Assembly: GCF_030697925.1 (NCBI RefSeq) | Contig: NZ_JAUYOJ010000168.1 | Span: forward strand, 1 to 43,969 | Origin: Phenylobacterium sp. | GTDB taxonomy: Bacteria > Pseudomonadota > Alphaproteobacteria > Caulobacterales > Caulobacteraceae | Direction of reading: 5' to 3' | Length of the DNA stretch: 43,969 bases | Shown here: piece by piece, positions 8,999-17,180 of the stretch | Layout of the letters: each line of letters begins with the position of its first letter | Position numbering within the stretch: position 1 is the first letter of the stretch | The notes under the pieces: generated by a model | Told to the model about the DNA's origin: nothing | Database searches by the model: none | The model's input: the letters and a program-made list of their open reading frames with translations, nothing else | Position numbers and translations under genes: made by a program

Positions 8999-11920
8999 GT
9001 GAGCATCGGCTTGGAGCAAAATCGCCCCGGCGGCCCCCTGGGGCCGCGCATGACGCCTTGCGGACCGGTGGCCGATCCCAAGGCGGCGGAGCGCGCGCGC
9101 AACGTCTTGGCCGAGGCCGCCGGCCGTGACGGCTGGACCGGCGAGCTGGAGGTCGCCTGGCCGGCGCTCGCCCCGGTGTTCGGCGCCTCGCCCTATCTGA
9201 CCAGCCTCGCCCGCCGTGATCCCGGCCGTCTGCGCGCGGTGCTGGCCTCAGATCCCGACGCCGGATTCGCGGACCTGCTGGACCGCACCGCCGCCCTTTC
9301 CACCGCCGACTGGGACAGCGCCAAGACCGGGCTGCGGGTGCTGAAGGCCGAGGCCCATCTGCTGATCGCGCTCGCCGACCTGGGCGGGCTCTGGGACCTG
9401 GACGCGGTCACAGGGGCCCTGACGCGGTTCGCCGACGCCGCCCTGGCCGCGGCGCTCACGGTCGCGGCGCGCGGCGAACTGGAGGCCGGCCGGCTGACCC
9501 GTATTGGCCAGGGCCACGAGGGCCCGGTCCCCGGCTGGTTCTGCATCGCCATGGGCAAGCACGGCGCCTACGAGCTGAACTATTCCAGCGATATCGACAT
9601 CTCGGTCTTCTACGAGCCGGAGGCCCTGCCCCTGGCTGAGGGGACCGAGACCCAGGCCTTCGCCGTGCGCCTGATCCAGCGGCTGGCGGAACTGATGCAC
9701 GAGAAGACCGCCGACGGCTACGTCTTCCGCGTCGACCTGCGCCTGCGCCCGGACCCGTCCTCGACCCCGCCGGCCATCCCGGCGGCGGCGGCCTTCGACT
9801 ACTATGAGAGCGTCGGCCAGAACTGGGAGAGGGCGGCCTTCATCAAGGCCCGGGCGGCGGCGGGAGATCTGGCGCGGGGCCGAGCCTTCCTCAAGGAGCT
9901 GGCGCCCTTCATCTGGCGCAAGAACCTCGACTTCGCCGCCATCGCCGACATCCATTCGATCAAGCGCCAGATCCACGTCCACAAGGTCGACGAGCGCCTG
10001 ACCGCCAAGGGGGTCGACCTGAAGCTGGGTCGGGGCGGCATCCGTGAGATCGAGTTCTACGTCCAGACCCAGCAGCTGATCCTGGGCGGCCGTCATCCCG
10101 AGCTGCGCTCGCCGCGCACCCTGGACGCCCTCGCGGCCCTGGCGGCGGCGGGACATGTCACCGCCCAGACGGCTGGCGAGCTGACCCAGGCCTATGAGCG
10201 GCTTCGCGCCATCGAGCACCGCATCCAGATGTTGGCCGACGAGCAGACCCACCGGCTCCCGGAGTCCGACAGCGAGCGCAAGCGGGTAGGCGCCTTGGCC
10301 GGCTTCGACCGGGTGCGTAGCTTCGACGCCTCGGTCGAGCGCATCCTGAAGACCGTCAACCGCCGCTATGGCGAGCTCTTCCCGGAGGAAGAGCAACTCT
10401 CCTCGAAGTTCGGCAGTCTGGTGTTCACCGGCGTCGACGACGATCCGGAAACCCTGGACACCTTGGCGCGGATGGGGTTCTCCAATCCCTCGCGGATCGC
10501 CCAGACCATCCGCGGCTGGCACCATGGCCACATCCCGGCCACCCGCACCGAGCGGGGCCGCGAACTCTTCACCCGGCTGGCCCCGCGCCTGCTGGACGCC
10601 GCCCAAGCCACCGGCGCCCCCGACACGGCGTTCGCCCGGTTCGAGGACTTCTTCTCCAAGCTGTCATCGGGGGTGCAGCTCCAGTCGCTGTTCCTGGCCC
10701 AGCCCAGGCTGTTCGAACTGATGGTCCAGGTCATGGCCTTCGCGCCGCGGCTGGCCAACACGCTCGCCCGGCGTCCGGCGGCGCTGGACGCTCTGCTGGA
10801 CGGCGCCTTCTTCGCCGATCTCGACCGGGAGGAGGACCGCAGCGCCATGGCCGCCGCCGTCTCACGCGCCGACGGGTTCGAGGGCGTCATGGACGCCGTG
10901 CGCCGGGTGCATCGCGAACAGGCCTTCCGGGTCGGCGTCCAGGTGATGAGCGGGGCGGCCACCGCCGAGACCGCCGGGCGCGCCTTCGCCGACCTGGCCG
11001 ACATCTGCATCGAGGTCCTGGCGCCCGCCGCCCTGGCCGAGGCCGAGCGGCTGGGCGGCGCCTTCGAGGGCGACGTGGCGGTGATCGCTTTGGGCAAGTG
11101 CGGCTCGAAGGAGATGAGCGCCGGGTCCGATCTCGACCTGATGACCCTCTACCGCGCCCGCGAACCGGGTTCGGTCTCGATGATCAAGGACTGGAGCGCC
11201 GACGTCTTCTACGGCCGCTTCACCCAGCGGCTGATCGCGGCCCTGTCGACGCCGACCGGGGAGGGCGAGCTCTACGAGGTGGACATGCAGCTGCGCCCCT
11301 CCGGCACCAAGGGGCCGGTGGCGGTCAGTTTCGCGGCCTTCGAGGAGTATTACGACCGCGAGGCCGAGACCTGGGAGCTGATGGCGCTTACCCGCGCCCG
11401 GGTGGTCTGGGCGACCTCACCCGGTTTCGCGGGCGACGCGGAGGCGGCGATCACTGCAGCCCTGCGTCGCCCGCGCGACGTGGCCCGCACCGCCGCCGAC
11501 GTCCGGGAGATGCGCGAACTTCTGGAGCGCGAGCGGCCTCCCAAGGGCGGATGGGACCTGAAGCTGTCGCCCGGCGGCCTGGTCGACATCGAGTTCGCCG
11601 CCCAGTTCCTGCAACTGGCCCATGCCGCCTCGGGCGGACCGCTGAACCAGAACACCGCCGGCGCCCTGGCCGACGCCGCGGAGCTGGCTCCCGCCCGGGC
11701 CCTGGCCGACCTGCGGAAAGCCTGGAAATTGCAGCAGGACCTGACCCAACTGCTCAAGGTGGCGCTCAGCGACAACGCCGATCCGGAGGAGGAGCCGAAG
11801 GCGTTCCGCGCCCTGCTGGCCAGGGCCGGCGGCGCGCGCGACTTCCGGGCGTTGAAGGGCAGGCTCGACACCGCCCGCACTGCCGCCCGCGGAGCTTATG
11901 AAATCATCGTGCAACCTTGA
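8999..11920 (+). CDS. glnE: Bifunctional glutamine synthetase adenylyltransferase/adenylyl-removing enzyme
   Basis: About 973 residues, normal for GlnE, which adds and removes AMP on glutamine synthetase according to PII and glutamine status. It shows two nucleotidyltransferase modules. The N-terminal one (adenylyl removal) carries GKHGAYELNYSSDIDISVFY near residue 185. The C-terminal one (adenylylation) carries ALGKCGSKEMSAGSDLDLM near residue 700. Each is followed by a helical regulatory domain. The frame is open well upstream, so the start is uncertain: GTG 8999 gives family length and ATG 9050 gives 956 residues. It sits just past the two-component genes, as in rhizobia. Confidence 0.94.
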   Translation: MSIGLEQNRPGGPLGPRMTPCGPVADPKAAERARNVLAEAAGRDGWTGELEVAWPALAPVFGASPYLTSLARRDPGRLRAVLASDPDAGFADLLDRTAALSTADWDSAKTGLRVLKAEAHLLIALADLGGLWDLDAVTGALTRFADAALAAALTVAARGELEAGRLTRIGQGHEGPVPGWFCIAMGKHGAYELNYSSDIDISVFYEPEALPLAEGTETQAFAVRLIQRLAELMHEKTADGYVFRVDLRLRPDPSSTPPAIPAAAAFDYYESVGQNWERAAFIKARAAAGDLARGRAFLKELAPFIWRKNLDFAAIADIHSIKRQIHVHKVDERLTAKGVDLKLGRGGIREIEFYVQTQQLILGGRHPELRSPRTLDALAALAAAGHVTAQTAGELTQAYERLRAIEHRIQMLADEQTHRLPESDSERKRVGALAGFDRVRSFDASVERILKTVNRRYGELFPEEEQLSSKFGSLVFTGVDDDPETLDTLARMGFSNPSRIAQTIRGWHHGHIPATRTERGRELFTRLAPRLLDAAQATGAPDTAFARFEDFFSKLSSGVQLQSLFLAQPRLFELMVQVMAFAPRLANTLARRPAALDALLDGAFFADLDREEDRSAMAAAVSRADGFEGVMDAVRRVHREQAFRVGVQVMSGAATAETAGRAFADLADICIEVLAPAALAEAERLGGAFEGDVAVIALGKCGSKEMSAGSDLDLMTLYRAREPGSVSMIKDWSADVFYGRFTQRLIAALSTPTGEGELYEVDMQLRPSGTKGPVAVSFAAFEEYYDREAETWELMALTRARVVWATSPGFAGDAEAAITAALRRPRDVARTAADVREMRELLERERPPKGGWDLKLSPGGLVDIEFAAQFLQLAHAASGGPLNQNTAGALADAAELAPARALADLRKAWKLQQDLTQLLKVALSDNADPEEEPKAFRALLARAGGARDFRALKGRLDTARTAARGAYEIIVQP

Positions 11921-11988
11921 TCGACGGAAAACCGGGCCAGGGACGTTAGACGGATGGGCGCGGACAAGACGCCCGGAAGGATTTTCGT

Positions 11989-12396
11989 ATGAAGCGCTTG
12001 ATCATCGCCGCCGCGGCCCTCTGCCTGGCGGGCTCCGCCCAGGCCCAGATGGGCCAGCGGCCCAACCCCGACCTGGACCACGATGGCAGGGTCACCCTGG
12101 CCGAATTCCGCAAGAGCCAGGCCGACGCCATGCTGTCCCGGTTCGACGCCAACAAGGACGGCAAGATCGCCCGCGCCGAGCTGAAACCGCCGGCCGGCAT
12201 GGCCGCCGGCAAGGAGGGGCGCGGCGAGCGGATGTGGGATAGGCTCGACGCCAACAACGACGGCGCCATCACCCGCTCGGAGATGGAAGCCGCCGCGAAG
12301 TTCCGCTTCGACCGCGGCGACACCAACAAGGATGGCTGGCTGAGCAAGGGCGAGATTCTCACCTTGCGCCAGAACCGGGGCCGTGACGCAGGTTGA
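11989..12396 (+). CDS. Secreted EF-hand calcium-binding protein
   Basis: 135 residues with a signal peptide (about 1-20, ending AQAQ). Four EF-hand-like loops follow: DLDHDGRVTLAEF, DANKDGKIARAEL, DANNDGAITRSEM and DTNKDGWLSKGEI. All keep the D-x-D/N-x-D-G pattern with an acidic twelfth position, so calcium or another divalent metal is a reasonable ligand. The protein should be periplasmic. It lies 32 bases upstream of the ECF sigma gene and is probably cotranscribed with it. Confidence 0.9.
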   Translation: MKRLIIAAAALCLAGSAQAQMGQRPNPDLDHDGRVTLAEFRKSQADAMLSRFDANKDGKIARAELKPPAGMAAGKEGRGERMWDRLDANNDGAITRSEMEAAAKFRFDRGDTNKDGWLSKGEILTLRQNRGRDAG

Positions 12397-12428
12397 GGAC
12401 CATAGGCCGCCGCGAGGCGAGGTGAGGC

Positions 12429-12977
12429 TTGGACCCAGGCGATGGCGACGAGGCGCTGCTGGCGCGGGTGGCGGCGGGCGATCCCGCCGCGATCCGCAGC
12501 CTCGTGGCCCGAAAGCTGCCGCGACTGCTGGCGCTGGCCGGACGAATGTTGGGCGAGAGCGCCGAGGCCGAGGATGTGGCCCAGGAGACCTTCGTGCGCG
12601 CCTGGAAGCAGGCGGGAAGCTGGCAGCCCAGCGGGGCCAGGTTCGACACCTGGCTGCACCGGGTGGCGCTAAATCTCTGCTACGACCGCCTGCGCCGCCG
12701 TCGCGAGGTGGCCATGGACCATCTGCCGGACCGCGCGGACGACGGGCCGGGGCCGGACCGGGGTTTGCAGGCGCGCGATGTCGGCCGCCGGGTCGCCGCG
12801 GCCATGGCCGCCCTGCCGGATCGCCAGCGGGAGGCCGTCAGCCTCTGCCACTACCAGGAGGTCTCCAATATCGAGGCCGCGGCCCTGATGGGCGTGAGCG
12901 TCGAGGCCCTGGAGAGCCTATTATCCCGCGGCCGGCGCGCCCTGCGCGCGGCGCTCGCGGATATGGTCGAACCATGA
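12429..12977 (+). CDS. ECF-type RNA polymerase sigma factor
   Basis: 182 residues with sigma region 2 (about 30-95, with AEDVAQETFVRAWK and FDTWLHRVALNLCYDRLRR) and region 4 (about 120-175, with LPDRQREAVSLCHYQ followed by the helix-turn-helix). Regions 1 and 3 are absent, as in ECF factors. The start is a TTG at 12429 with GAGGCGAGG upstream; no ATG in frame fits. Next come a membrane protein likely to be its anti-sigma factor and a periplasmic sensor, so the unit looks like a CnrYXH-style envelope response. Confidence 0.93.
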   Translation: MDPGDGDEALLARVAAGDPAAIRSLVARKLPRLLALAGRMLGESAEAEDVAQETFVRAWKQAGSWQPSGARFDTWLHRVALNLCYDRLRRRREVAMDHLPDRADDGPGPDRGLQARDVGRRVAAAMAALPDRQREAVSLCHYQEVSNIEAAALMGVSVEALESLLSRGRRALRAALADMVEP

Positions 12978-12987
12978 GGCGCCCTGC

Positions 12988-13404
12988 ATGACCCCTGAAC
13001 GGTTCGAAACTCTCGCGGAGGCCCATGGCGGCGACGTCGCCCGCTGGCCCGCCGCCGAGCGCGAGGCCGCCGCGGCCCTGATGATCGCCCAGCCGGTCTT
13101 GGCCCAGGGCGTGCTGGCGCGCGCCGCGACGCTCGACCTGGCGCTGGACGCCTGGGCCCCAATGGCCGTGACCCATGACCTGCGTGAGCGAGTGATCGCC
13201 GCCGCGCCCGGCGCCCGCCGCCGGAGCCCCCTGGCCGCCTGGTTCTGGGGCGCGGGCCTGAGCGCGGGGCTCGCCGCCGCCTGCGCCGCCGGCCTCGCCG
13301 TGGGTGTTGTCCTCTATGACGAGTCGCAGCCAGACGAAGCGGTCAGCGCCGCGCTGGCCGGCTATGACGACTTCACCGCCGCCGTGACGGGGGAGGGCGC
13401 CTGA
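12988..13404 (+). CDS. Probable membrane anti-sigma factor
   Basis: 138 residues. The N-terminal 70 form a cytoplasmic helical region beginning MTPERFETLAEAHGGDVARWP. One membrane helix follows (about 76-105, rich in glycine and alanine), then a short periplasmic tail. I do not recognise a named family. Position (10 bases after the sigma gene and overlapping the next gene by one base) and single-pass topology make an anti-sigma role likely. No zinc-binding HxxxCxxC motif is present, so it is not a ZAS-type anti-sigma factor. Confidence 0.72.
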   Translation: MTPERFETLAEAHGGDVARWPAAEREAAAALMIAQPVLAQGVLARAATLDLALDAWAPMAVTHDLRERVIAAAPGARRRSPLAAWFWGAGLSAGLAAACAAGLAVGVVLYDESQPDEAVSAALAGYDDFTAAVTGEGA

Positions 13405-13910
13405 TGAGCCGCCGGACCCTGGCCGTCATCCTGTTCATTTCCCTGGCGGTGAACGTCTTCCTGATCGGCGCCGTGGTCGGCGGGCTGGTGGTGGGCCAGA
13501 GGGTCCATCACCAGCGCCCGGCCATGATGGCCCGGGGCGGCCAACCCCTGTGGGCGGCGGCCAACGAACTGCCGCCCGAGCAGCGCCGCGCCTATCGCCG
13601 CCTTTTGCGGGGCGAGGCCGGCGAGGTCCGCGCCGGAATGCTCGCCGTCCAGGCCGCCCGCGCGGAAGCCTGGCGCGGTCTCGCTGCCGAGCCTTTCGAC
13701 GCCGCAGCCGCCAAACGGAAGCTCGATATGGCGCGGGTTCAGGAGACGCAGGTGCGCGCCGGGGTGGAGAGCCGCATCATCGACTTCGCCGCCGGTCTAC
13801 CGCCCGCCGAACGCGCCCGCCTGGCCGCCGGTCTGGCCGAATCCCGGCCTGAGGCGGGTCCGGGCCGCCAGATACGTGATCGCGAGCCCAGTCGGCCGCC
13901 GGAACCCTAG
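13404..13910 (+). CDS. Periplasmic heavy-metal sensor/CpxP-Spy-like protein (CnrX type)
   Basis: 168 residues with an N-terminal membrane anchor (about 8-32, beginning LAVILFISLAVNVFLIG), then a long helical periplasmic domain. Motifs such as LPPEQRRAYRRLLRG and LPPAERARLAAGLAE resemble the 'heavy-metal resistance' (CnrX/NccX, CpxP/Spy) fold. The anchor with its NVFLIG stretch is typical of the alphaproteobacterial members. It probably senses a periplasmic signal and controls the sigma/anti-sigma pair upstream. The metal, if any, is not evident. The stop overlaps the convergent histidine kinase by 4 bases. Confidence 0.78.
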   Translation: MSRRTLAVILFISLAVNVFLIGAVVGGLVVGQRVHHQRPAMMARGGQPLWAAANELPPEQRRAYRRLLRGEAGEVRAGMLAVQAARAEAWRGLAAEPFDAAAAKRKLDMARVQETQVRAGVESRIIDFAAGLPPAERARLAAGLAESRPEAGPGRQIRDREPSRPPEP

Positions 13911-16486
13911 GCGGCGACGAACCCCGCGGCATTGGCGGCGGCCAGGCCGGCCTGGCGGATCGGCAGGGAGAAGCTGACCTGGGTGCCCTCGCCGGGCGCG
14001 CTCTGCAGGTCCAGGGTCCCGCCGTGCATCTCCACCAGCGACTTGGTGAGCGCCAGGCCGAGGCCCGTGCCCTGGGTGGTCTTGGAGTGCTGGTTCTCCA
14101 CCTGCTCGAAGGGCCGCGCCAGCCGGGCCAGGTCGTCCTGCGCGATGCCGATGCCGGTGTCCTGCACGGTCACCCGGATGCGCTCGCCCAGGGGATCCAG
14201 GCGGCCCTCTGCGCGGACCGTCACCTGGCCGCCGCGAGGGGTGAATTTGATGGCGTTCGAGAGCAGGTTGAGCAGCACCTGCTTGACCGCGCGATAGTCG
14301 GCCTCCACCTCCGGCAGGTGCGGCGGGAACTCGACTGTCAGCGTCAGGCCGGCCGCCTCGGCGCGATTGCGCACCAGGCGCACGGCGTCCTCGGAGACTT
14401 CTTCCAGGGCCAGGGGCTCGAACTTCAGCGTCATCTTGCCAGCCTCGATCTTCGACATGTCGAGGATGTCGTTGATCAGGGCGAGCAGGTGCTGGCCGGA
14501 GGACAGGATGTCTTGGGCGTAGCCCTTGTAGCGCTGGTCCCCCAGCGCCCCGAACATCTCGGCGACCATGATCTCGGAGAAGCCGTTGATGGCGTTCAGC
14601 GGGGTGCGCAGTTCGTGGCTCATATTGGCCAGGAACTCGCTCTTGGCCTTGTTGGCCCCCTCGGCGCGAACCTTCTCCATCTCGTACTTGCGGGCCAGTT
14701 CCGAGAGCTGTTCCTGGCTGCGTTCGAGCCCGACCACCGCCTTCTGGAGCTGCTCCTCGTTGAGGCGGCGGGCCTCTTCCTGGGTCTTGATGGCGGTGAT
14801 GTCCGAAGCGGTCATGACCAGGCCGCCCTCGGCGGTGCGCCGCTCGGAGATCTGAATCCAACGCCCGTCGTTCAGTTCGGCCTCGCGCACGCCTTTGCGG
14901 CCATCGGGGGATTCCATCTCCTGCTTGATCGCGAGCTGGGCGATGCGGCTCACCTCGTCGCGCAGCGCGCCGGGCTTCAGCAGCCGCGGCTCGATGGAGA
15001 AAAAGCTGCGATAGTTCTGGTTGCAGAGCAGCAGCCGCCCCTGGCGGTCCCAGAGCACGAAGGCTTCCGACACGCTCTCGATGGCGTCGCGCAGGCGGTT
15101 CTCGGCGGCCTGGGCGCGGGCCTGGGCGATGCGCTCCTCGGTGACGTCCAGCGCCACCCCGATGATCCGCGAATAGCCGTCCCGGTCGGGTTCGCCGAAG
15201 GCCTGTCCCCGCGCGTCGATCCAGATCGGCCGCCCACCCTGGGGCGAGGGCACGCGAAACGACACGTCGAAGCCGCCATAGACGGCGGCGGTGGAGAGCG
15301 CCTGGCGGACCCGCTCGCGGTGGTCGGGGGAAACGCGGTCCAGCACGTCCTGGCCCGGGACGATGCCGCCGCCGCCCCAGCCGAAGATCGCTCCGGTTAC
15401 GTCCGACATGTACATCTGGTCGGTGGCGAGATCCCACTCCCAGATGCCGCAGCGCGCGGCCTCGACCGCCAGCCGGAAGCGCTGCTCGGAATCGATGAAG
15501 GCCTGCTGCGCGTTCTCCACCTTGCGGCTCTGCTGCAGCAGCAGGATGCCCAGCAGGAAGGCCACGCCCAGGGGCGCCAGCAGCCAGGCGAGTTGTTCGA
15601 GCGTCGTGCGCCGTTCCGAGGGGCCGGAGGGGGCGGAGGCCATGGCCAGCAGGCCGCCGCCCAAGGCGCGATGGACGGCCAGGTCCAGGTGCGCCCCGTC
15701 GGGCCGCTGGGCGCGGGTCAGACCGCGGCTCGTCTTCAGCTCGGCCGGCGCCAGGGCGAAGGCTTCGTTGACGTCGCGGGCCTGGGCCAGGCCCGCGGGA
15801 CCGGTGGCGACGACGATGCGGCCTTGGGGCGTCGCCAGGGCTTGGGGCGGTTCCTGGGTCAGCAGGCCGCGTAGGCGGGCGGGGTCGCCCACCACGATGA
15901 TCCAGCGGCGGCCCTTGGCGGTGACGCTGGGCGCGGCGACGGCCAGCCTCGGAGCCGCCTGGTCGGTGACCCCGGCCCAGACGTCGCGGCCCGAGCGCTC
16001 GGCGGCGAGCGCCAGGGCCCGCCAGTCGACGTCCCCGGCCGCGCCGGCGATGGCGACGACCTCCTCGTCGGAGACGACGGCGATGGCGGCGGCGGCCCCG
16101 CCGGCCGTGACCAGTCCCGCCTCGGCGGCTTCGATCGGCGCCGGCGCATAGCGCCGCAGGGTCTCGCGGGCCGTCAGGACACCGCCGCGCAGGGCCACGC
16201 CCTCGGCGTCGACGCGTGCGGCCAGGGCCTCCGCCTGGCCCGCGAGCGCGGCGTTGGTCACCGTGGAGGCCTGGGGCTCGCGGGTGATCCTGGCGATGGC
16301 GAAGGCCGTGTAGACGGCCAGCAGCAGCAGGGTCGAGAGGATGGCGATGCGAATGAAGCTCTGTCCGGGCGGCGGGCGCAATCCTGGCGTCGTGTCGTTG
16401 GCCTTTCGGCGCGGCTTCGACTCAGCCACGTCTCCGCCCCCGCGTCTGGCCAACGCCCGTCCGCTCCTCACCCAAGGTCGAGTCAC
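13907..16486 (-). CDS. PAS-domain sensor histidine kinase
   Basis: Up to 859 residues. A membrane helix (about 43-62), a long periplasmic region and a second helix (about 295-316) are followed by two PAS domains (about 330-450 and 465-580). A coiled linker, a DHp helix with H624 in NMSHELRTPLNAI and an ATPase domain (NLLSNAIKFTPRGG, DTGIGIA, GTGLGLAL) complete it. The GTG at 16486 is the longest start; a GTG at 16429 (VAESKPRRKAN) is also plausible. It follows a single-domain response regulator on the same strand (86 bases apart). There is no receiver domain of its own. Confidence 0.92.
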   Translation of the reverse strand: MTRPWVRSGRALARRGGGDVAESKPRRKANDTTPGLRPPPGQSFIRIAILSTLLLLAVYTAFAIARITREPQASTVTNAALAGQAEALAARVDAEGVALRGGVLTARETLRRYAPAPIEAAEAGLVTAGGAAAAIAVVSDEEVVAIAGAAGDVDWRALALAAERSGRDVWAGVTDQAAPRLAVAAPSVTAKGRRWIIVVGDPARLRGLLTQEPPQALATPQGRIVVATGPAGLAQARDVNEAFALAPAELKTSRGLTRAQRPDGAHLDLAVHRALGGGLLAMASAPSGPSERRTTLEQLAWLLAPLGVAFLLGILLLQQSRKVENAQQAFIDSEQRFRLAVEAARCGIWEWDLATDQMYMSDVTGAIFGWGGGGIVPGQDVLDRVSPDHRERVRQALSTAAVYGGFDVSFRVPSPQGGRPIWIDARGQAFGEPDRDGYSRIIGVALDVTEERIAQARAQAAENRLRDAIESVSEAFVLWDRQGRLLLCNQNYRSFFSIEPRLLKPGALRDEVSRIAQLAIKQEMESPDGRKGVREAELNDGRWIQISERRTAEGGLVMTASDITAIKTQEEARRLNEEQLQKAVVGLERSQEQLSELARKYEMEKVRAEGANKAKSEFLANMSHELRTPLNAINGFSEIMVAEMFGALGDQRYKGYAQDILSSGQHLLALINDILDMSKIEAGKMTLKFEPLALEEVSEDAVRLVRNRAEAAGLTLTVEFPPHLPEVEADYRAVKQVLLNLLSNAIKFTPRGGQVTVRAEGRLDPLGERIRVTVQDTGIGIAQDDLARLARPFEQVENQHSKTTQGTGLGLALTKSLVEMHGGTLDLQSAPGEGTQVSFSLPIRQAGLAAANAAGFVAA

Positions 16487-16571
16487 CCCCGAAACCCGAG
16501 TCTACGCGGGCGCGGGCGAGGCGTCACGGGAGTCATTCCGTCACAGATGAAGGTTTGATCTCGCGATCAGG

Positions 16572-17072
16572 TCAGGTTTTGCGCTGGCGGTCCGCGCGAC
16601 GCTCGGGCCCAGTGTATTTCGGATCGTCGCGGCGGCGGCGGTCGGGGCCGAAATAGGCGCCGCTGCGGACGAAGGGGCGGGCGTGGTCGATGACCCAGAG
16701 GATGCGCTTCATCAGGTCGGCCGGGGTTACCGGCTTGACGCAGAATTCGTTCACGCCCGCGTCGCGCGCCGCCATCACCCGGTCGCGGTCGGCGTGGCCG
16801 GTCAGCATGATGATCGGCGTGAATTGGTTGGGGCTGTCGCTGTCGTTGCGCAGCCAGCGAGCGAAGGTGACGCCTTCCTCCGCGCCCATCATGTAGTCGA
16901 GGATGACGATGTCGGCCGGGGTGGCCTTCATTCGCTGCTTGGCGCCCTCGATGGTCTGGGCGTCGTAGAGCTGCTCGCAGCCGAAGCCGCGCAGCATCGC
17001 CTTCACCAGGTTGATGGCGTGGGCGTTGTCGTCGATGATCAGGAACCGCAACCGGTTCAGCGAGACGGACAT
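16572..17072 (-). CDS. Single-domain response regulator with basic C-terminal tail
   Basis: 166 residues. The receiver domain (about 8-130) has D14/D15, the phosphate-accepting D59 in VILDYMMG, T in MLTGHAD and K in CVKPVTP. No DNA-binding or enzymatic output domain follows. Instead there is a hydrophilic tail with GPDRRRR and YTGPERR. Such CheY-like proteins with a GPERR tail are common in alphaproteobacteria and usually act by protein contact. It is the likely partner of the histidine kinase immediately downstream on the same strand. Confidence 0.9.
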   Translation of the reverse strand: MSVSLNRLRFLIIDDNAHAINLVKAMLRGFGCEQLYDAQTIEGAKQRMKATPADIVILDYMMGAEEGVTFARWLRNDSDSPNQFTPIIMLTGHADRDRVMAARDAGVNEFCVKPVTPADLMKRILWVIDHARPFVRSGAYFGPDRRRRDDPKYTGPERRADRQRKT

Positions 17073-17180
17073 TGGCTGGCTGTCTCCTTCCTGGCCCGGG
17101 AATACGGCGAAGTCCCGGAATTAACGACAAGATTCGCGCGCCGGCAACGAACGGTGCTCAATGTCAGCTAGATGACTTGC

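Noticed and set aside
11911..11948. ECF-type promoter upstream of the EF-hand gene (AACC...CGTT)
   Set aside because: The spacing between candidate elements (about 27 bases, or 11 for an alternative) is far from the 16-17 usual for ECF promoters.
14024..15874. Long open frame (+) opposite the PAS kinase
   Set aside because: It is an antisense shadow of a clear kinase in GC-rich DNA; its composition is low-complexity and it shows no family motifs.
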